Position numbers and translations under genes: made by a program. Below are positions 27,428-37,263 of a stretch of 64,000 nucleotides of DNA, one piece after another; positions within the stretch are counted from its first letter, which is position 1, and each line of letters begins with the position of its first letter. Under the pieces are notes generated by a model, which made no database searches, was not told the origin of the DNA, and saw nothing but the letters and a program-made list of their open reading frames with translations. The DNA is from Ensifer sp. BR816 (lineage in GTDB: Bacteria > Pseudomonadota > Alphaproteobacteria > Rhizobiales > Rhizobiaceae), in NCBI RefSeq assembly GCF_000378985.1, contig NZ_KB905372.1:124001-188000 (forward strand). The letters are read 5' to 3'.

Positions 27428-28842
27428 GCAATGCCGCGCAGGGCGCGTTCGGCGGCATTGTTCGAAAGGCAAAGCCTGCCGTCGTCGAGGAAGCGGGTGA
27501 ACGCGTCCCAGCGACCCTCCTTCTCGAACATGTAGTTGATCGCCTTGGCGACGGGATTGTGCTTGGACATCTGGGAACGCTGGGCCATGAGCCATTGATG
27601 CAATTCCTCGACGCGCGGGCGAGCATGCTGCTGCCGCGCCGCGAGACGTTCTTCGACGGACATGCCGTTTATGCCGCGCTCGATCTCGAAGAGCGCGTCA
27701 ATGCGGGCGACGGCCTCAAGTGCGACGGGCGATATCTCGTGGGCAGGCTTGCCCTTGCGCACGTTGCCGGCGATGTCGGCCAGTTCGAAGAACTTGCGCC
27801 TGGCATGGCTCCAGCAGAGTGCGCTCTTGACCGGCGCAGGGCCGCGGTCCGCACGGTAGAGGTCGTTGTAGCCACCATAGGCATCGGTCTGGAGAGTGCC
27901 ATGCCACCCCACGAGATGCCTGTTTGGATGGGTCTTCTCGCGATCGGGTGAGAAGTGGAAGAGTGCCGCGGGAGGCGCGCCGCCCGCGAAGGGGCGGTCG
28001 TCGCGGACGTAAGTCCATAATCTTGCCTGCCGCGTTGCACCCCGTGCCAGAAGCGGCACGGTGGTATCGTCGCCATGCAGGCGAACGGCTGCCAGAACAT
28101 GGGCGCGGATCAGATCATGGATCGGCTGCAGCGCCGTCGCGCAAGCCCCGACCTGATCGGCCAAAGTGGAGAGGCTGAGATCGACGCCTTCCCTGGCGTA
28201 GCGCTCGGCCTGGCGGTTCAAGGGCTGATGCTGGCCAAACTTCTCGAACAGGATCGTCGCCAGAAGGTTCGGCCCCGCCCATCCGCGCGGCGTGGCATGG
28301 AAAGGTGCCGGTGACTGGCTGATCTTCTCGCAATCCCGGCAGGTGAACTTCTCGCGAACCGTCTGGATCACCTTCCACTGGCGCGGGATCGCCTCCAGCG
28401 TCTCGGTGACGTCTTCGCCCATCTTCACGATCCGGTCCGAGCCGCAGCAGGTGCAGGTCGACGGAGCTTCGATGATCAAGCGCTCGCGCGGCAGGTGCGC
28501 GGGAAACGGCTTGCGGGCCGGCCGGCGGCGTTCGAAGGCGGAGACATTCGTGATCTTCGCTGCCACGCGTTCCGCCGCGATCTCGTCCTCGGTGGCGTCG
28601 GCCTCAAGTTCTTCGAGTTGCAGTTCCATCTGGTCGATCAGCCGGGCGCGGCGTTCGGAGCTCTGGCCATACTGCTCGCGGCGCATTTTGGCGATCTCAA
28701 GCTTGAGGTGTCGGATCATCGCCTCGGACGTCGTCACGATGGCGCGCACCTGCGCGAGATCGGCCTCGGCGGAGGCAGCACGTGCTTCCGATGCCGCTAG
28801 CGCGGCACGCAGTCTGGATATCTCCGAAGCAGCATCATCCAT
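27428..28842 (-). pseudogene. tnpC: IS66-A tnpC, 5' part (split by E1)
   Basis: The first 471 codons of an IS66 transposase: an N-terminal coiled coil (MDDAASEISRLRAALAASEA), the zinc-binding CTCCGSD region, the central catalytic domain (HGDDTTVPLLA, DAYGGYND, WSHARRKFFE) and NNAAERALRGIA, where E1 begins. The open frame continues through E1 antisense DNA for about 70 more codons, which is artificial. The 3' part is at 24627-24848. Confidence 0.9.
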
Positions 28843-28901
28843 GGCCGAAAGCTACCATGCACCATGCTAAAAGCCCAACAAAAACAGAGGAATGCAGTCG
28901 A

Positions 28902-29252
28902 TTAGCCTGCCTTGGAAGGCCGCTGCGTCCAGCGTGGATTGCGCCAGTCGATCCCTTCCAGGAGATAGCCGAGTTGCGCCGCCGACACTGGCACGGTGGA
29001 GCCATTTTGACTGACCGGCCAGATGAACTTTCCGGCTTCAAGCCGCTTCAGGTAAAGCGACATGCCGATCCCGTCGTGCCACAGAACCTTGATCAGGTCA
29101 CCCTTGCGACCGCGGAAGCAGAAGACTTCGCCGCCATGAGGATCGCGGCCAAGACCCTGTTGCACCTTCAGCGCCAGGCTGTTCATGCCGCAGCGCATGT
29201 CCGTCACACCGCCCGCAATCCACACCTTCACACCAGCCGGAAAGGCGATCAT
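28902..29252 (-). CDS. tnpB: IS66 family TnpB (IS66-A)
   Basis: A 116-residue intact IS66 accessory protein: FPAGVKVWIAGGVTDMRCGM, CFRGRKGDLIKVLWHDG, GKFIWPVSQ, and LLEGIDWRNPRWTQRP at the end. It overlaps tnpA by 4 nt. Confidence 0.9.
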   Translation of the reverse strand: MIAFPAGVKVWIAGGVTDMRCGMNSLALKVQQGLGRDPHGGEVFCFRGRKGDLIKVLWHDGIGMSLYLKRLEAGKFIWPVSQNGSTVPVSAAQLGYLLEGIDWRNPRWTQRPSKAG

Positions 29253-29656
29253 GACGCATCCAGAACCGGCAACAGCCGGGCGAGAATGATCGGATCAAGC
29301 GACGCCGGGATTATCAACCGTCGACCGTTCGGCAGGCCGATCTCGATCCTTTTGTCATCTTCCGGCCGGGGCGGCGAGACCTTCTCGCAAGATGCCGCCG
29401 CCGGTGACGAAATCGAAAGCGGCACGAAGCCCGTTGAAGCCGAACCGCTCAGAAGGCCACTACGGAACTCCCGACGCCAACGGGTCAACAATGACCGCGA
29501 CAAACCATATCGCCGCGCCGTCGCGGACCCCTGCCGAAAGCCTTGCAGGCTCTCCTCGACGATCCGAACCTTCTCTTCGTCCGACCAATCCCGCCGGCGA
29601 CCAAGATCATCGGAGGAAAGGACCTCAATGGGGGAAATGATTGTAGCGCATGACAT
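29249..29656 (-). CDS. tnpA: IS66 family TnpA (IS66-A)
   Basis: A 135-residue IS66 TnpA with the helix-turn-helix WSDEEKVRIVEESLQGFRQG continuing SATARRYGLSRSLLTRWRR, and the C-terminal IEIGLPNGRRLIIP. I start it at ATG 29656, 60 nt inside the right terminus; an upstream TTG at 29677 is also in frame. Confidence 0.85.
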   Translation of the reverse strand: MSCATIISPIEVLSSDDLGRRRDWSDEEKVRIVEESLQGFRQGSATARRYGLSRSLLTRWRREFRSGLLSGSASTGFVPLSISSPAAASCEKVSPPRPEDDKRIEIGLPNGRRLIIPASLDPIILARLLPVLDAS

Positions 29657-29716
29657 AAGCCATGGACTTAAAGCCAATCAGCAAATCAGGGCAGACGGCC
29701 TTCGGCGGAGGGTTAC

Positions 29717-29918
29717 GCTCATCGTTGAACTCCTCGACGACGAGGCCTGCGGCCTGCATCAGCAGGCAAGCCAGCGTTGAAATCGCCTTCTTGCGATCCT
29801 TGTCGCTCAGTCCGTCGAGCATCCGGGTTTTGAATATCAGGTCGAGCTGCCGGCCCGACGCCGGCACCAGCGTATTGCGGGATCTCATCATGGTCCTCCT
29901 GAGTGATTCTACGTCCAC
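29717..29918 (-). CDS. Small conserved ORF of element E2, cut by IS66-A
   Basis: It reads SRNTLVPASGRQLDLIFKTR, MLDGLSDKDRKKAISTLACL, LMQAAGLVVEEFNDER, matching the E1 small ORF. With IS66-A removed it ends VEEFNDEQQLI and its TGA overlaps the TTG of the E2 recombinase. As written, the frame runs on into IS66-A to 29625. Confidence 0.65.
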
Positions 29919-30203
29919 TTCGGAAGGGTGCCGCTTTGCTGCCGCCAGAGACCAGCCTGTTCAATTCGATTAGCGTCGCAAGATCGACGCGTGGCGTTCC
30001 CATGGTCATACCGCGGCAAACCAAGGGATCGATCATCCACCCTGAGATCGCGATCACGACACCTGTCGGCCCCAGAACCTTCAAAAACCGGCCTGTCGCT
30101 CGTTCTTCAACACGGCGAATGGAAACCCTCTGGCCAAAATAAGGATGCCAGCGATAAAGAACCTCAACTTCATCGCCGACATGGGCAGAATGAACGGGGC
30201 ATT
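29717..30203 (-). mobile_element. Serine-recombinase element E2, left part
   Basis: The 5' portion of an E1-like element, inserted antisense in tnpC of IS66-D. Its left junction GGGGCATT-GC-AACTGG shares the dinucleotide GC at the same Ala codon used by E1. The end sequence GTTCATTCTGCCCATGTCGG is identical to that of E1. IS66-A cuts it at 29717-29724; the recombinase part continues at 24300-23749, where E2 is itself truncated. Confidence 0.85.
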
Positions 30204-30207
30204 GCAA
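29719..30207 (-). CDS. DUF5372-like protein of element E2
   Basis: A frame from TTG 30207: QCPVHSAHVGDEVEVLYRWH, PYFGQRVSIRRVEERATGRF, GWMIDPLVCRGMTMGTPRVD. It is the counterpart of the E1 ORF at 24851 (about 60 per cent similar over 90 residues by eye). The start codon lies in flanking IS66-D sequence. The C-terminal part overlaps the small ORF and its 3' end is altered by the IS66-A junction. Confidence 0.6.
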   Translation of the reverse strand: MQCPVHSAHVGDEVEVLYRWHPYFGQRVSIRRVEERATGRFLKVLGPTGVVIAISGWMIDPLVCRGMTMGTPRVDLATLIELNRLVSGGSKAAPFRSGRRITQEDHDEIPQYAGAGVGPAARPDIQNPDARRTERQGSQEGDFNAGLPADAGRRPRRRGVQR

Positions 30208-30416
30208 CTGGAAGAAAGAGTTGGCTGTTCAGTGACACCGTCGATGGAGCAAGAGCCAGCGCCGTTGTCTACAGCATCATGCTGACCTGCCGGGCTTGCG
30301 GCATAGAACCCTTGGCCTACTTGCGCTACGTCCTCACCGAATTGCCTCAGCGCGACGGCGACGCAGACATCTCTGACCTCCTGCCATTCAACTTTCCAAA
30401 GGCCCTAGCGGCCTGA
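30204..30416 (+). pseudogene. tnpC: IS66-D tnpC, C-terminal part
   Basis: ATGRKSWLFSDTVDGARASA continues VVYSIMLTCRACGIEPLAYL and ends LPFNFPKALAA: the last 70 codons of a TnpC closely related to that of IS66-C. The upstream part was displaced by E2 and later rearrangements. The tail of IS66-D is split by IS66-C; its terminal repeat lies at 40625-40645. Confidence 0.85.
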
Positions 30417-30458
30417 TCCGATGCACCCGTCTGATAGCGATCCACGTCAAATGGGCCA

Positions 30459-30466
30459 CGTCAACG
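30459..30466. repeat. 8-bp target duplication of IS66-C (left)
   Basis: CGTCAACG, repeated at 40617-40624, immediately outside both IS66-C termini. Confidence 0.9.
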
Positions 30467-30542
30467 GTAAGCGCACAATTCCCTGCACCTGTTCATTGAA
30501 AAGCGAATGAGGGATTCTGTGTCCACAACGGAGACTGTGGAC

Positions 30543-30986
30543 ATAATGGCATTGGATATCTTGAATGGATCAGGGGCTCTTCGGGCTGTGAAGGTTCTTG
30601 CGAACGGGAAGCGGCGTTTCGATCCCGTCGAGAAAGACCGCCTGATCGACGCGGCAATGAAGCCCGGGGTATCGGTCGCCCGTCTGGCACTCGCGCACGG
30701 GGTCAATGCCAATCAGTTACGCAACTGGGTGAAGCTTCGCCGAGATGGGCAGGCCCAGGGTGCTTTGACGGTTGTTGCAGGGCAGGAAACGTCGGCCTTT
30801 GTTCCGGTGGTTGCAGCGTCGCCGATTGCGCGGCAGCCCGACATGCCGGCCCGGCCATCCTTGGCAGGAATGCGGCTGATGGCGTCTTTGCCAAATGGTG
30901 TGCGGCTTGAGCTTGAGAATGTGGATGAGCGGGCCCTTTCCGCGATGATCGACGTTCTGGGGCGGTGCAATGTTCCGGCTGGCTGA
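30543..30986 (+). CDS. tnpA: IS66 family TnpA (IS66-C)
   Basis: A 147-residue TnpA with the helix-turn-helix FDPVEKDRLIDAAMKPGVSV continuing ARLALAHGVNANQLRNWV, and the C-terminal SLPNGVRLELENVDER. The frame is also open from ATG 30507. It overlaps tnpB by 17 nt. Confidence 0.87.
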   Translation: MMALDILNGSGALRAVKVLANGKRRFDPVEKDRLIDAAMKPGVSVARLALAHGVNANQLRNWVKLRRDGQAQGALTVVAGQETSAFVPVVAASPIARQPDMPARPSLAGMRLMASLPNGVRLELENVDERALSAMIDVLGRCNVPAG

Positions 30987-31323
30987 CGATCTTCGTGTCT
31001 ATCTTCACCGGGACCCGATCGACTTTCGTGCGGGGATCAACAGCCTGGCGATCCTGGTCGAGCAGTCGATGGGCCTGAGCCCGTTCGAGCGTGCTGTCTT
31101 CGTCTTTTGCAACCGCCGGCGCACCCGGATGAAGCTCCTGTTCTTCGAGCGGTCAGGGTTCGTGCTCGTATTGAAAGCCTTGTCCGAAGACCGGTTTCGC
31201 TGGCCCCGCCGCGAGGCGCCGGTCGTGACGCTCGATACCGAACAGTTGCGCTGGCTGCTTGACGGCATCGATCTCGACGCGATGGTGCGCCATCCTGTTC
31301 GGCAATATGAGTTTGTCGGCTGA
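30970..31323 (+). CDS. tnpB: IS66 family TnpB (IS66-C)
   Basis: A 117-residue TnpB: LADDLRVYLHRDPIDFRAGI, FVFCNRRRTRMKLLFFERSG, and LRWLLDGIDLDAMVRHP. It is intact and lies between tnpA and tnpC in normal IS66 order. Confidence 0.9.
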   Translation: MFRLADDLRVYLHRDPIDFRAGINSLAILVEQSMGLSPFERAVFVFCNRRRTRMKLLFFERSGFVLVLKALSEDRFRWPRREAPVVTLDTEQLRWLLDGIDLDAMVRHPVRQYEFVG

Positions 31324-31364
31324 AGGCTGTTGACGCAGCGGGGCGGCTCAGATTCAAAGCTACG

Positions 31365-32016
31365 ATGACACGAGCCGGCACCCCTGATGTTGCGGAACTG
31401 ATGGCGCTTCTGGCGGCGAATGCTGCCGAGAACGCCGCGCTGCGGGCTGAGAGGGACGCCCTTGAGCAGCGTGTCTTCAAGCTCGAGGAAGAACTGGCGC
31501 TTGCACAACTGCATCGTTTTGCGCCGCGCAGCGAAAAGCATATGGATCGCGTCTTCAACGAAGCCGAGAACGCCGCTCTCGAGGCCGATGCTGATGAGGG
31601 CTTGGCCGACTGTGACGAGACCGACGCCACTGAGCTTCCCGACACGGGATTGCCAGAGGTGGAAACGCCCGAAGGCCGCAAGCGCGGGCGTAAACCTCTT
31701 CCGGCAAATTTGCCACGCCAACGCGTTGAATATGACCTTGCCGACGATCAGAAGACCTGTCCGTGCTGCCGCCATCCGTTGCATCGCATGGGCGAACTCG
31801 TCACCGAGCAGCTGCATATCGAGGTGAAGGCCACGGTGCTGCAGAATGCCCGGGCCAAGTATGCTTGCCGCAACTGCGAGCGCACCGATATCAGCACTCC
31901 CGTTATCATCGCGCCGATGCCCGCACAGCCCTTGCCGGGCAGTATTGCCACGGCCTCGACGCTGGCCTTTGCTCTTGTTCATAAATATGTCGACGGCACA
32001 CCGCTCTATCGCCTGG
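31365..32016 (+). pseudogene. tnpC: IS66-C tnpC, segment 1
   Basis: The N-terminal third of TnpC: a coiled coil (AAENAALRAERDALEQRVFK), the zinc-binding CPCCRHPLHRMGE region, and NARAKYACRNCERTDIS, ending at GTPLYRL where IS21-1 is inserted. Segment 2 is at 36979-37157 and segment 3 at 39780-40567. Confidence 0.9.
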
Positions 32017-32154
32017 TGTCAGTACCGGAGCAATACTCCCCAATAGTGCCGTTTGAATCTTCCCCAAGTGCTGCGGTTGCCGGTCTTCCGGGGCGCGCCC
32101 CGGAAGACCGGCGGCGCATCATCGCTGATATTCCTTCCGATGGTCGGAAGGGGG

Positions 32155-33420
32155 ATGTTGGTGATCAAGCTGAGGGAGACGATCATGATCCTGGATCTGC
32201 ATCAGCAGGGGCTGACGGTGTCGGCTATTTCCAGAGAAACAGGCATCGATCGCAAGACGGTGCGCAAATATATTGAGCGGGGCCTTGAGGCTCCGGCTTA
32301 TGGACCGAGAAAGCCTCGCGCGACGGTTATCGATCCGTTCGCTTCATACCTGCGGGAGCGGGTGAAGACCTATCCCGGCCTCACCGGCAGTCGTCTGCTT
32401 CGAGAACTCCGAGATCGAGGTTATAACGGCGGTTACACCGCCGTCACGGATTTTCTCCGTGATGTGCGGCCTCCGGCTAACCAGGGTTTTGAAGTTCGTT
32501 TCGAGACGCCACCTGGCGACCAAGCTCAGGTCGATTTCGCCCAGTTTCATGTCGTCTTCACCGACGAGCCGATGACGCCACGGATCGTCTGGTTATTCTC
32601 GATGGTGTTGGGTCACAGCCGCCTTATCTGGGCTCGTTTCGTCATGCATCAGAACCTGCCGACCGTCCTGCGTTGCCACATCGCCGCTTTCGAGGCGATT
32701 GGTGGTGCGCCGCGGGAGGTGCTTTACGACCGGATGAAGACTGCCGTCATCGGCGAAGGTCAGACAGAGGGCATCATCTACAACCGTGCTCTCATCGATC
32801 TGGCCCGCCACTATGGATTCCATCCCAAAGCATGCAAGGCGTACCGAGCCAAGACAAAGGGCAAGGTCGAGCGGCCGTTTCGCTATATCCGTGAAGACTT
32901 CTTCCTCGCCCGTTCGTTCCGCAATCTCGACGACATGAACGCCCAGCTCCGGCACTGGCTAGACACCGTCGCCAATCCAAGGAAGCACGCCACGACCCAG
33001 CGGGTCGTCAACGAGGCCTTCGCCGAGGAACGACCGCATTTGCGACCACTACCGCTGGCACCGTTCAAATCCGTTCTGAAGCTGGAACGCCGCGTCTCTC
33101 GGGAGGGCATGGTCAGTGTCGGTGGCAATACCTACAGCGTACCGGATGCGACCCGCAGCCGAATGGTGGAAGTCCATTCTCTCGCCGACGAGGTCCGCAT
33201 CTTTGAGAATGGCATCTTGATCGCGGCTCATCTTGTGTTGGAAGGCCGCAAACAGCGCCGCATCCATCCCGATCATCGACGATCGATGTCATCACCACAC
33301 CGGTCCAGAACACGGGATGAATCGCATGTCGTCAAACCCGCCGGCGACACCGTGTTGCAGCGGTCGCTCGCCTTCTATGACGCCGTCGGCAAGGTTCTGG
33401 CGCAGGAGAACCGCCCATGA
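32155..33420 (+). CDS. istA: IS21 transposase IstA (IS21-1)
   Basis: A DDE transposase of 421 residues from ATG 32155 (the frame is open from 32053; ATG 32185 with a GAGGGAGA site is an alternative). The N-terminal helix-turn-helix is DLHQQGLTVSAISRETGIDR, then the integrase core (PPGDQAQVDFAQFHVVF with the first Asp, EVLYDRMKTAV with the second, KGKVERPFRYIRED with the Glu), and a C-terminal beta domain. It overlaps istB by 4 nt. Confidence 0.9.
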   Translation: MLVIKLRETIMILDLHQQGLTVSAISRETGIDRKTVRKYIERGLEAPAYGPRKPRATVIDPFASYLRERVKTYPGLTGSRLLRELRDRGYNGGYTAVTDFLRDVRPPANQGFEVRFETPPGDQAQVDFAQFHVVFTDEPMTPRIVWLFSMVLGHSRLIWARFVMHQNLPTVLRCHIAAFEAIGGAPREVLYDRMKTAVIGEGQTEGIIYNRALIDLARHYGFHPKACKAYRAKTKGKVERPFRYIREDFFLARSFRNLDDMNAQLRHWLDTVANPRKHATTQRVVNEAFAEERPHLRPLPLAPFKSVLKLERRVSREGMVSVGGNTYSVPDATRSRMVEVHSLADEVRIFENGILIAAHLVLEGRKQRRIHPDHRRSMSSPHRSRTRDESHVVKPAGDTVLQRSLAFYDAVGKVLAQENRP

Positions 33421-33762
33421 GCGCGGCCCTCGATGCCACTCCGTCCATGATCGACCGTATTCGCCATGATCTTGTGGGCCTGAAGATGCCACGGGCATTG
33501 GAAGCACTCGACCATGTTGTGCGACGCCTCGAACACGGCGAGCTATCTGCCCTCGAAGCGATCGATATCCTCCTTTCCGAGGAGCTGACGCTGCGCGAGA
33601 ACAGCCGCATCAAAACAGCGCTGCGAATGGGCAGGCTTGCGACGATCAAGACGCTCGCCGGTTTCGACTTTACCTTCCAGCCTTCGCTCGACCGAGACCG
33701 CATCTTCACCCTGGCGCAGCTCGGCTTCGTCGATCGTCACGAGGCCGTCCATTTCCTCGGCC
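33417..33762 (+). pseudogene. istB: IS21-1 istB, 5' part
   Basis: The N-terminal region of the IstB helper ATPase: IDRIRHDLVGLKMPRALEAL and FDFTFQPSLDRDRIFTLAQL, ending HFLG just before the Walker A loop. IS21-2 follows, with target CTCGGCC duplicated at 33756-33762 and 36385-36391. Rejoined with 36392-36927, the frame is 294 codons. Confidence 0.9.
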
Positions 33763-33911
33763 TGCGTATTCCGACGAAGCCGGCCAGTGATTCCAATCAA
33801 TCACCGGCCACCCATTCCGATTTCATTCCGGCCGGGGTTCCGATTTGAAGCCGGCCACCTTTGGACATCACCTGGGTCGTTGTTGAGGTTTGGTTCGAGT
33901 TTCGTTTCGGG

Positions 33912-34667
33912 TCAAGCCTGAGCGTTTTCCGGCATGGCGATGGGGCGCTGTTTTCGCATGCTCTCGCCGGTCAGCTCGATGCGGTAGGCGTTGTGAACGA
34001 GGCGATCGAGGATGGCGTCGGCGATGGTGGGATTTCCGACGATCTCGTACCATTGATCGACGGGAACCTGGCTGGTGACGATGGTCGAGCGCCGCTCGTA
34101 GCGGTCCTCGATGATCTCGAGGAGGTCACGGCGCTGATCGTCGGTGAGTTTTTCGGGGCCCCAGTCGTCGAGGATGAGCAGGTCGGTCCGGGCCAGCGCC
34201 TTCAGCATCCTGGCATATCGGCCGTCGCCCCTTGCCAGGGCAAGGGCGGCGAAGAGCCGTGGCGCGCGATGATAGGCGACGGAGAAGTCCTCGCGGCATG
34301 CCTTGTGGCCCAGCGCACAGGCAAGCCAGCTCTTGCCGACACCGGCCGGGCCGGTCAACAGGAGCCCATGTCGCTGGCGGATCCAGTCGCAGCCAGCGAG
34401 CTTGAGGAACAGGGAGCGGTCGAGGCCGCGCTCGGCGCGGAAGTCGACATCCTCGACCTGCGCATCATGACGAAGTCTGGCGGCACGGGCACGGGCCTCG
34501 AAGCGCTTCTGGCGTCGCAATGTCGATTCCTGCTCGAGCAGGATGGCGAGCCATTCGCCATGATCGAGGGTGCGCGCTTCCGGCTGGACGTCGAGGTCCT
34601 GGAAGCCTTTTGCCATGCCGTGCAGGCCAAGATCGCGCAGCATGTCGAGAGTGGGATGGGTCAGCAT
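33912..34667 (-). CDS. istB: IS21 helper ATPase IstB (IS21-2)
   Basis: A 251-residue AAA-type ATPase: Walker [16 protein letters not shown], Walker B DLLILDDWGPEKL, sensor region STIVTSQVP. I start it at ATG 34667 (MLTHPTLDMLRDLGLHGMAK), the family's usual start, although the frame is open from 34781. It licenses target choice by IstA. Confidence 0.9.
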   Translation of the reverse strand: MLTHPTLDMLRDLGLHGMAKGFQDLDVQPEARTLDHGEWLAILLEQESTLRRQKRFEARARAARLRHDAQVEDVDFRAERGLDRSLFLKLAGCDWIRQRHGLLLTGPAGVGKSWLACALGHKACREDFSVAYHRAPRLFAALALARGDGRYARMLKALARTDLLILDDWGPEKLTDDQRRDLLEIIEDRYERRSTIVTSQVPVDQWYEIVGNPTIADAILDRLVHNAYRIELTGESMRKQRPIAMPENAQA

Positions 34668-34680
34668 GATCTTTATCTCC

Positions 34681-36216
34681 TCAATGGAAGTAGCCGGGTC
34701 CACGCAGATTGGCGTGGTCGATGATGGCGCCGGGACTGCCGGCAGGCTGGGCGGCCTTGTGATTGGCGATGAGAGCGGCAATGCTCTTGCAGGTCAGCCC
34801 GCCGATCTCGACGGCGCGGGCCGACACCGCCTCGGCGCGATCACGACTGAGGTCGCGATAAAGCCGCAGGATGCCCAGGCATGTTCTGAAGCCCTGCTCG
34901 GGATGAGGGCGGCTGGCCAGAATGGCGATGATCAGCCCCTCGGTCTGCGGCCCGATCGAAGTCGCCCACCGGCGGAAGCGTGCCGGCGTCCACTCGGCAT
35001 AGCGGCGGTGGGAACTGGGCATGTGCTCAGGGTTCGTGCCGTAACGGCGTCCGCCATGGCGGCGCTGATGAACGGCGATGCGCTCGCCGCGGTGGAATAT
35101 CTCGATCGTCCTGGCCGTGGCGCGGATGTCGACCTGCTGGCGGATGAGGCCATGCGGCACGGAATAGAAGAACGCCTTGAACTCGACATGATAGTCGGTG
35201 GCGACGCGGGCCAGACGCCATTCGGCGAACTCGTAGTCCTTCTCCGGCAGGCTGGCCAGCGCTGGTCGTTCCACGGTCTCGAACAGATGACGACGGCTGA
35301 CGCCGAGACGGCGCATGACATGGTCGTTGATGCGATCGAGCGCCCCGGCAATCGCGGCATTGGCCTCGGCCAGCGAGAAGAAGGTCTGCCGGCGCAGCCG
35401 GCCGAGAATGCAGGTCTGGGCGAAGCGCACGCCGTTCTCCACCTTGGCCTTGTCCTTCGGCCGCCGCGGCCGGGCCGGCAGAACGCCAACGCCATAATGG
35501 GAGGCCATCATGCCGTAGCTGCGGTTGATCTCCGGGTCGTAGAAGGAGGCGTGGTTGACGCCAGACTTCAGATTGTCGGGGACGATGAGGCGCGGGACGC
35601 CACCGAAGAAGCTGAACATGCGCACATGCGCGCCGATCCAGTCCGGCAGCGCCTGCGTCCAGGTCGCTTCCGCATAGGTGTAACCGGAGGCGCCTAGGAC
35701 GCCGACGAAGATCTCCGCCTCGCGAACCTCGCCCGTCAACGGATCGACGATGGCGAGCTTCTTGCCGGAATAATCCACGAAGACCTTGTCGCCGGCGATA
35801 TGCTCCTGGCGCATCGTCGGCGACAGCCGCTTCTCGAAGCCGCGAAACAGGTCGCAGAAACGGCTGTAGCCGTAGCCGCCGGGATGAACGGCGCGGTACT
35901 CCTCCCACAGCAGCATCAGCGTAACGCCGGGCTTCTTCAACTCCAGCGCCAGGTCCGCCCAGTTCGGTTCCGGCAGCCGGCGCAGGCCCTGGTTCACACC
36001 GGCGCGAGCGAATAGCCGGTTCTCCAGAGCGTCGTCGGTCAGGTCGCCAGGAAGCGGCCAGCTCAATCCTGAAGCCGCCGCCCGCTGCAGATTATCCTGC
36101 ACGGTGCTGCGCGCGATCCCCAGCCTCTGTGCGATCTCGCGGGCGCTGGTTCCGTCACCGGCAAGCCGCAGCATCTGTCGTAGTTGTCTCATGGTCAGCC
36201 TTCTCTTTGCCGGCAT
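34681..36216 (-). CDS. istA: IS21 transposase IstA (IS21-2)
   Basis: A 511-residue DDE transposase: N-terminal helix-turn-helix MRQLRQMLRLAGDGTSAREI then AQRLGIARSTV, catalytic-core segments GDKVFVDYSGKKLAIVD, LIVPDNLKSGVNHAS and KDKAKVENGVRFAQ, and the C-terminal RPHPEQGFRTCLGI. The start is ATG 36216. Confidence 0.92.
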   Translation of the reverse strand: MPAKRRLTMRQLRQMLRLAGDGTSAREIAQRLGIARSTVQDNLQRAAASGLSWPLPGDLTDDALENRLFARAGVNQGLRRLPEPNWADLALELKKPGVTLMLLWEEYRAVHPGGYGYSRFCDLFRGFEKRLSPTMRQEHIAGDKVFVDYSGKKLAIVDPLTGEVREAEIFVGVLGASGYTYAEATWTQALPDWIGAHVRMFSFFGGVPRLIVPDNLKSGVNHASFYDPEINRSYGMMASHYGVGVLPARPRRPKDKAKVENGVRFAQTCILGRLRRQTFFSLAEANAAIAGALDRINDHVMRRLGVSRRHLFETVERPALASLPEKDYEFAEWRLARVATDYHVEFKAFFYSVPHGLIRQQVDIRATARTIEIFHRGERIAVHQRRHGGRRYGTNPEHMPSSHRRYAEWTPARFRRWATSIGPQTEGLIIAILASRPHPEQGFRTCLGILRLYRDLSRDRAEAVSARAVEIGGLTCKSIAALIANHKAAQPAGSPGAIIDHANLRGPGYFH

Positions 36217-36303
36217 TACGCGTCCCTTGTTCAAAAGGACCGTCATGCCAAAGTTGCTGACCCAGGTGCTCTTGCTCAGGCCCTCAAAGTGGCCGGATAT
36301 TGA

Positions 36304-36927
<624 letters not shown>

Positions 36928-36978
36928 GTGGGGAATTTTACTTCGGCGCTTCTGAGGAAAATTCACGCGGCATTGACA

Positions 36979-37157
36979 CCTGGCACAGGCCTTCGAGCGC
37001 GCTGGCGTCCCTGTCAGCCGTGGTGCTCTTGGCCATTGGGTGATCGGCTCCAGCGAAAAGCACCTCGTTCACATCTACAATGCACTGAAGCAGCGGCTCC
37101 TGTCGCAGAACGTCATTCACGGTGACGAGACCACGGTGCAGGTGCTGAAGGAAAAGG
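36979..37157 (+). pseudogene. tnpC: IS66-C tnpC, segment 2
   Basis: About 60 codons between the two IS21 insertions: LAQAFERAGVPVSRGALGHW, VIGSSEKHLVHIYNALKQRL and NVIHGDETTVQVLKEK. GDETTVQVLKE holds the first catalytic Asp of TnpC. IS21-3 begins at 37158. Confidence 0.9.
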
Positions 37158-37263
37158 TGCGCGCTTCGCAAAAGTTGGACAGGATTTCCGCCAATTCCCG
37201 GACAGCAGTTTCACTAAAGTCCGGACAGTTTGACGAGGTTGGTCCTCGGCAGCCTGGTTTCTG

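Larger units (their letters stand above)
24849..27429 (+). mobile_element. Serine-recombinase element E1 inserted in IS66-A tnpC
   Basis: About 2.58 kb containing a DUF5372-like ORF, a small ORF and a large serine recombinase, on the plus strand and antisense to tnpC. The junctions share the dinucleotide GC: left CCCAGA-GC-CATTGCCC, right CACGTCTC-GC-AATGCC. Excision leaves CCCAGA-GC-AATGCC, which restores tnpC. A 2-nt overlap without longer duplication fits serine-recombinase strand exchange. The left end matches that of element E2 (GTTCATTCTGCCCATGTCGG). Confidence 0.85.
24301..29716 (-). mobile_element. IS66 family element IS66-A, interrupted by element E1
   Basis: The boundaries are directly visible: the left end begins GTAACCATCCGGCCAAGGCC and the right end, read inward, GTAACCCTCCGCCGAAGGCC (17 of 20 match), flanked by GCTCATCG on both sides. 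It carries tnpA, tnpB, tnpC and a 99-residue passenger ORF, all on the minus strand. Serine-recombinase element E1 (24849-27429) sits inside tnpC. IS66-A itself interrupts the older element E2. Confidence 0.93.

Noticed and set aside
27211-27430. C-terminal extension of the IS66-A TnpC frame beyond R-G-I-A
   Set aside because: The extension is read from E1 antisense DNA after the insertion point; the true C-terminus is at 24627-24848.
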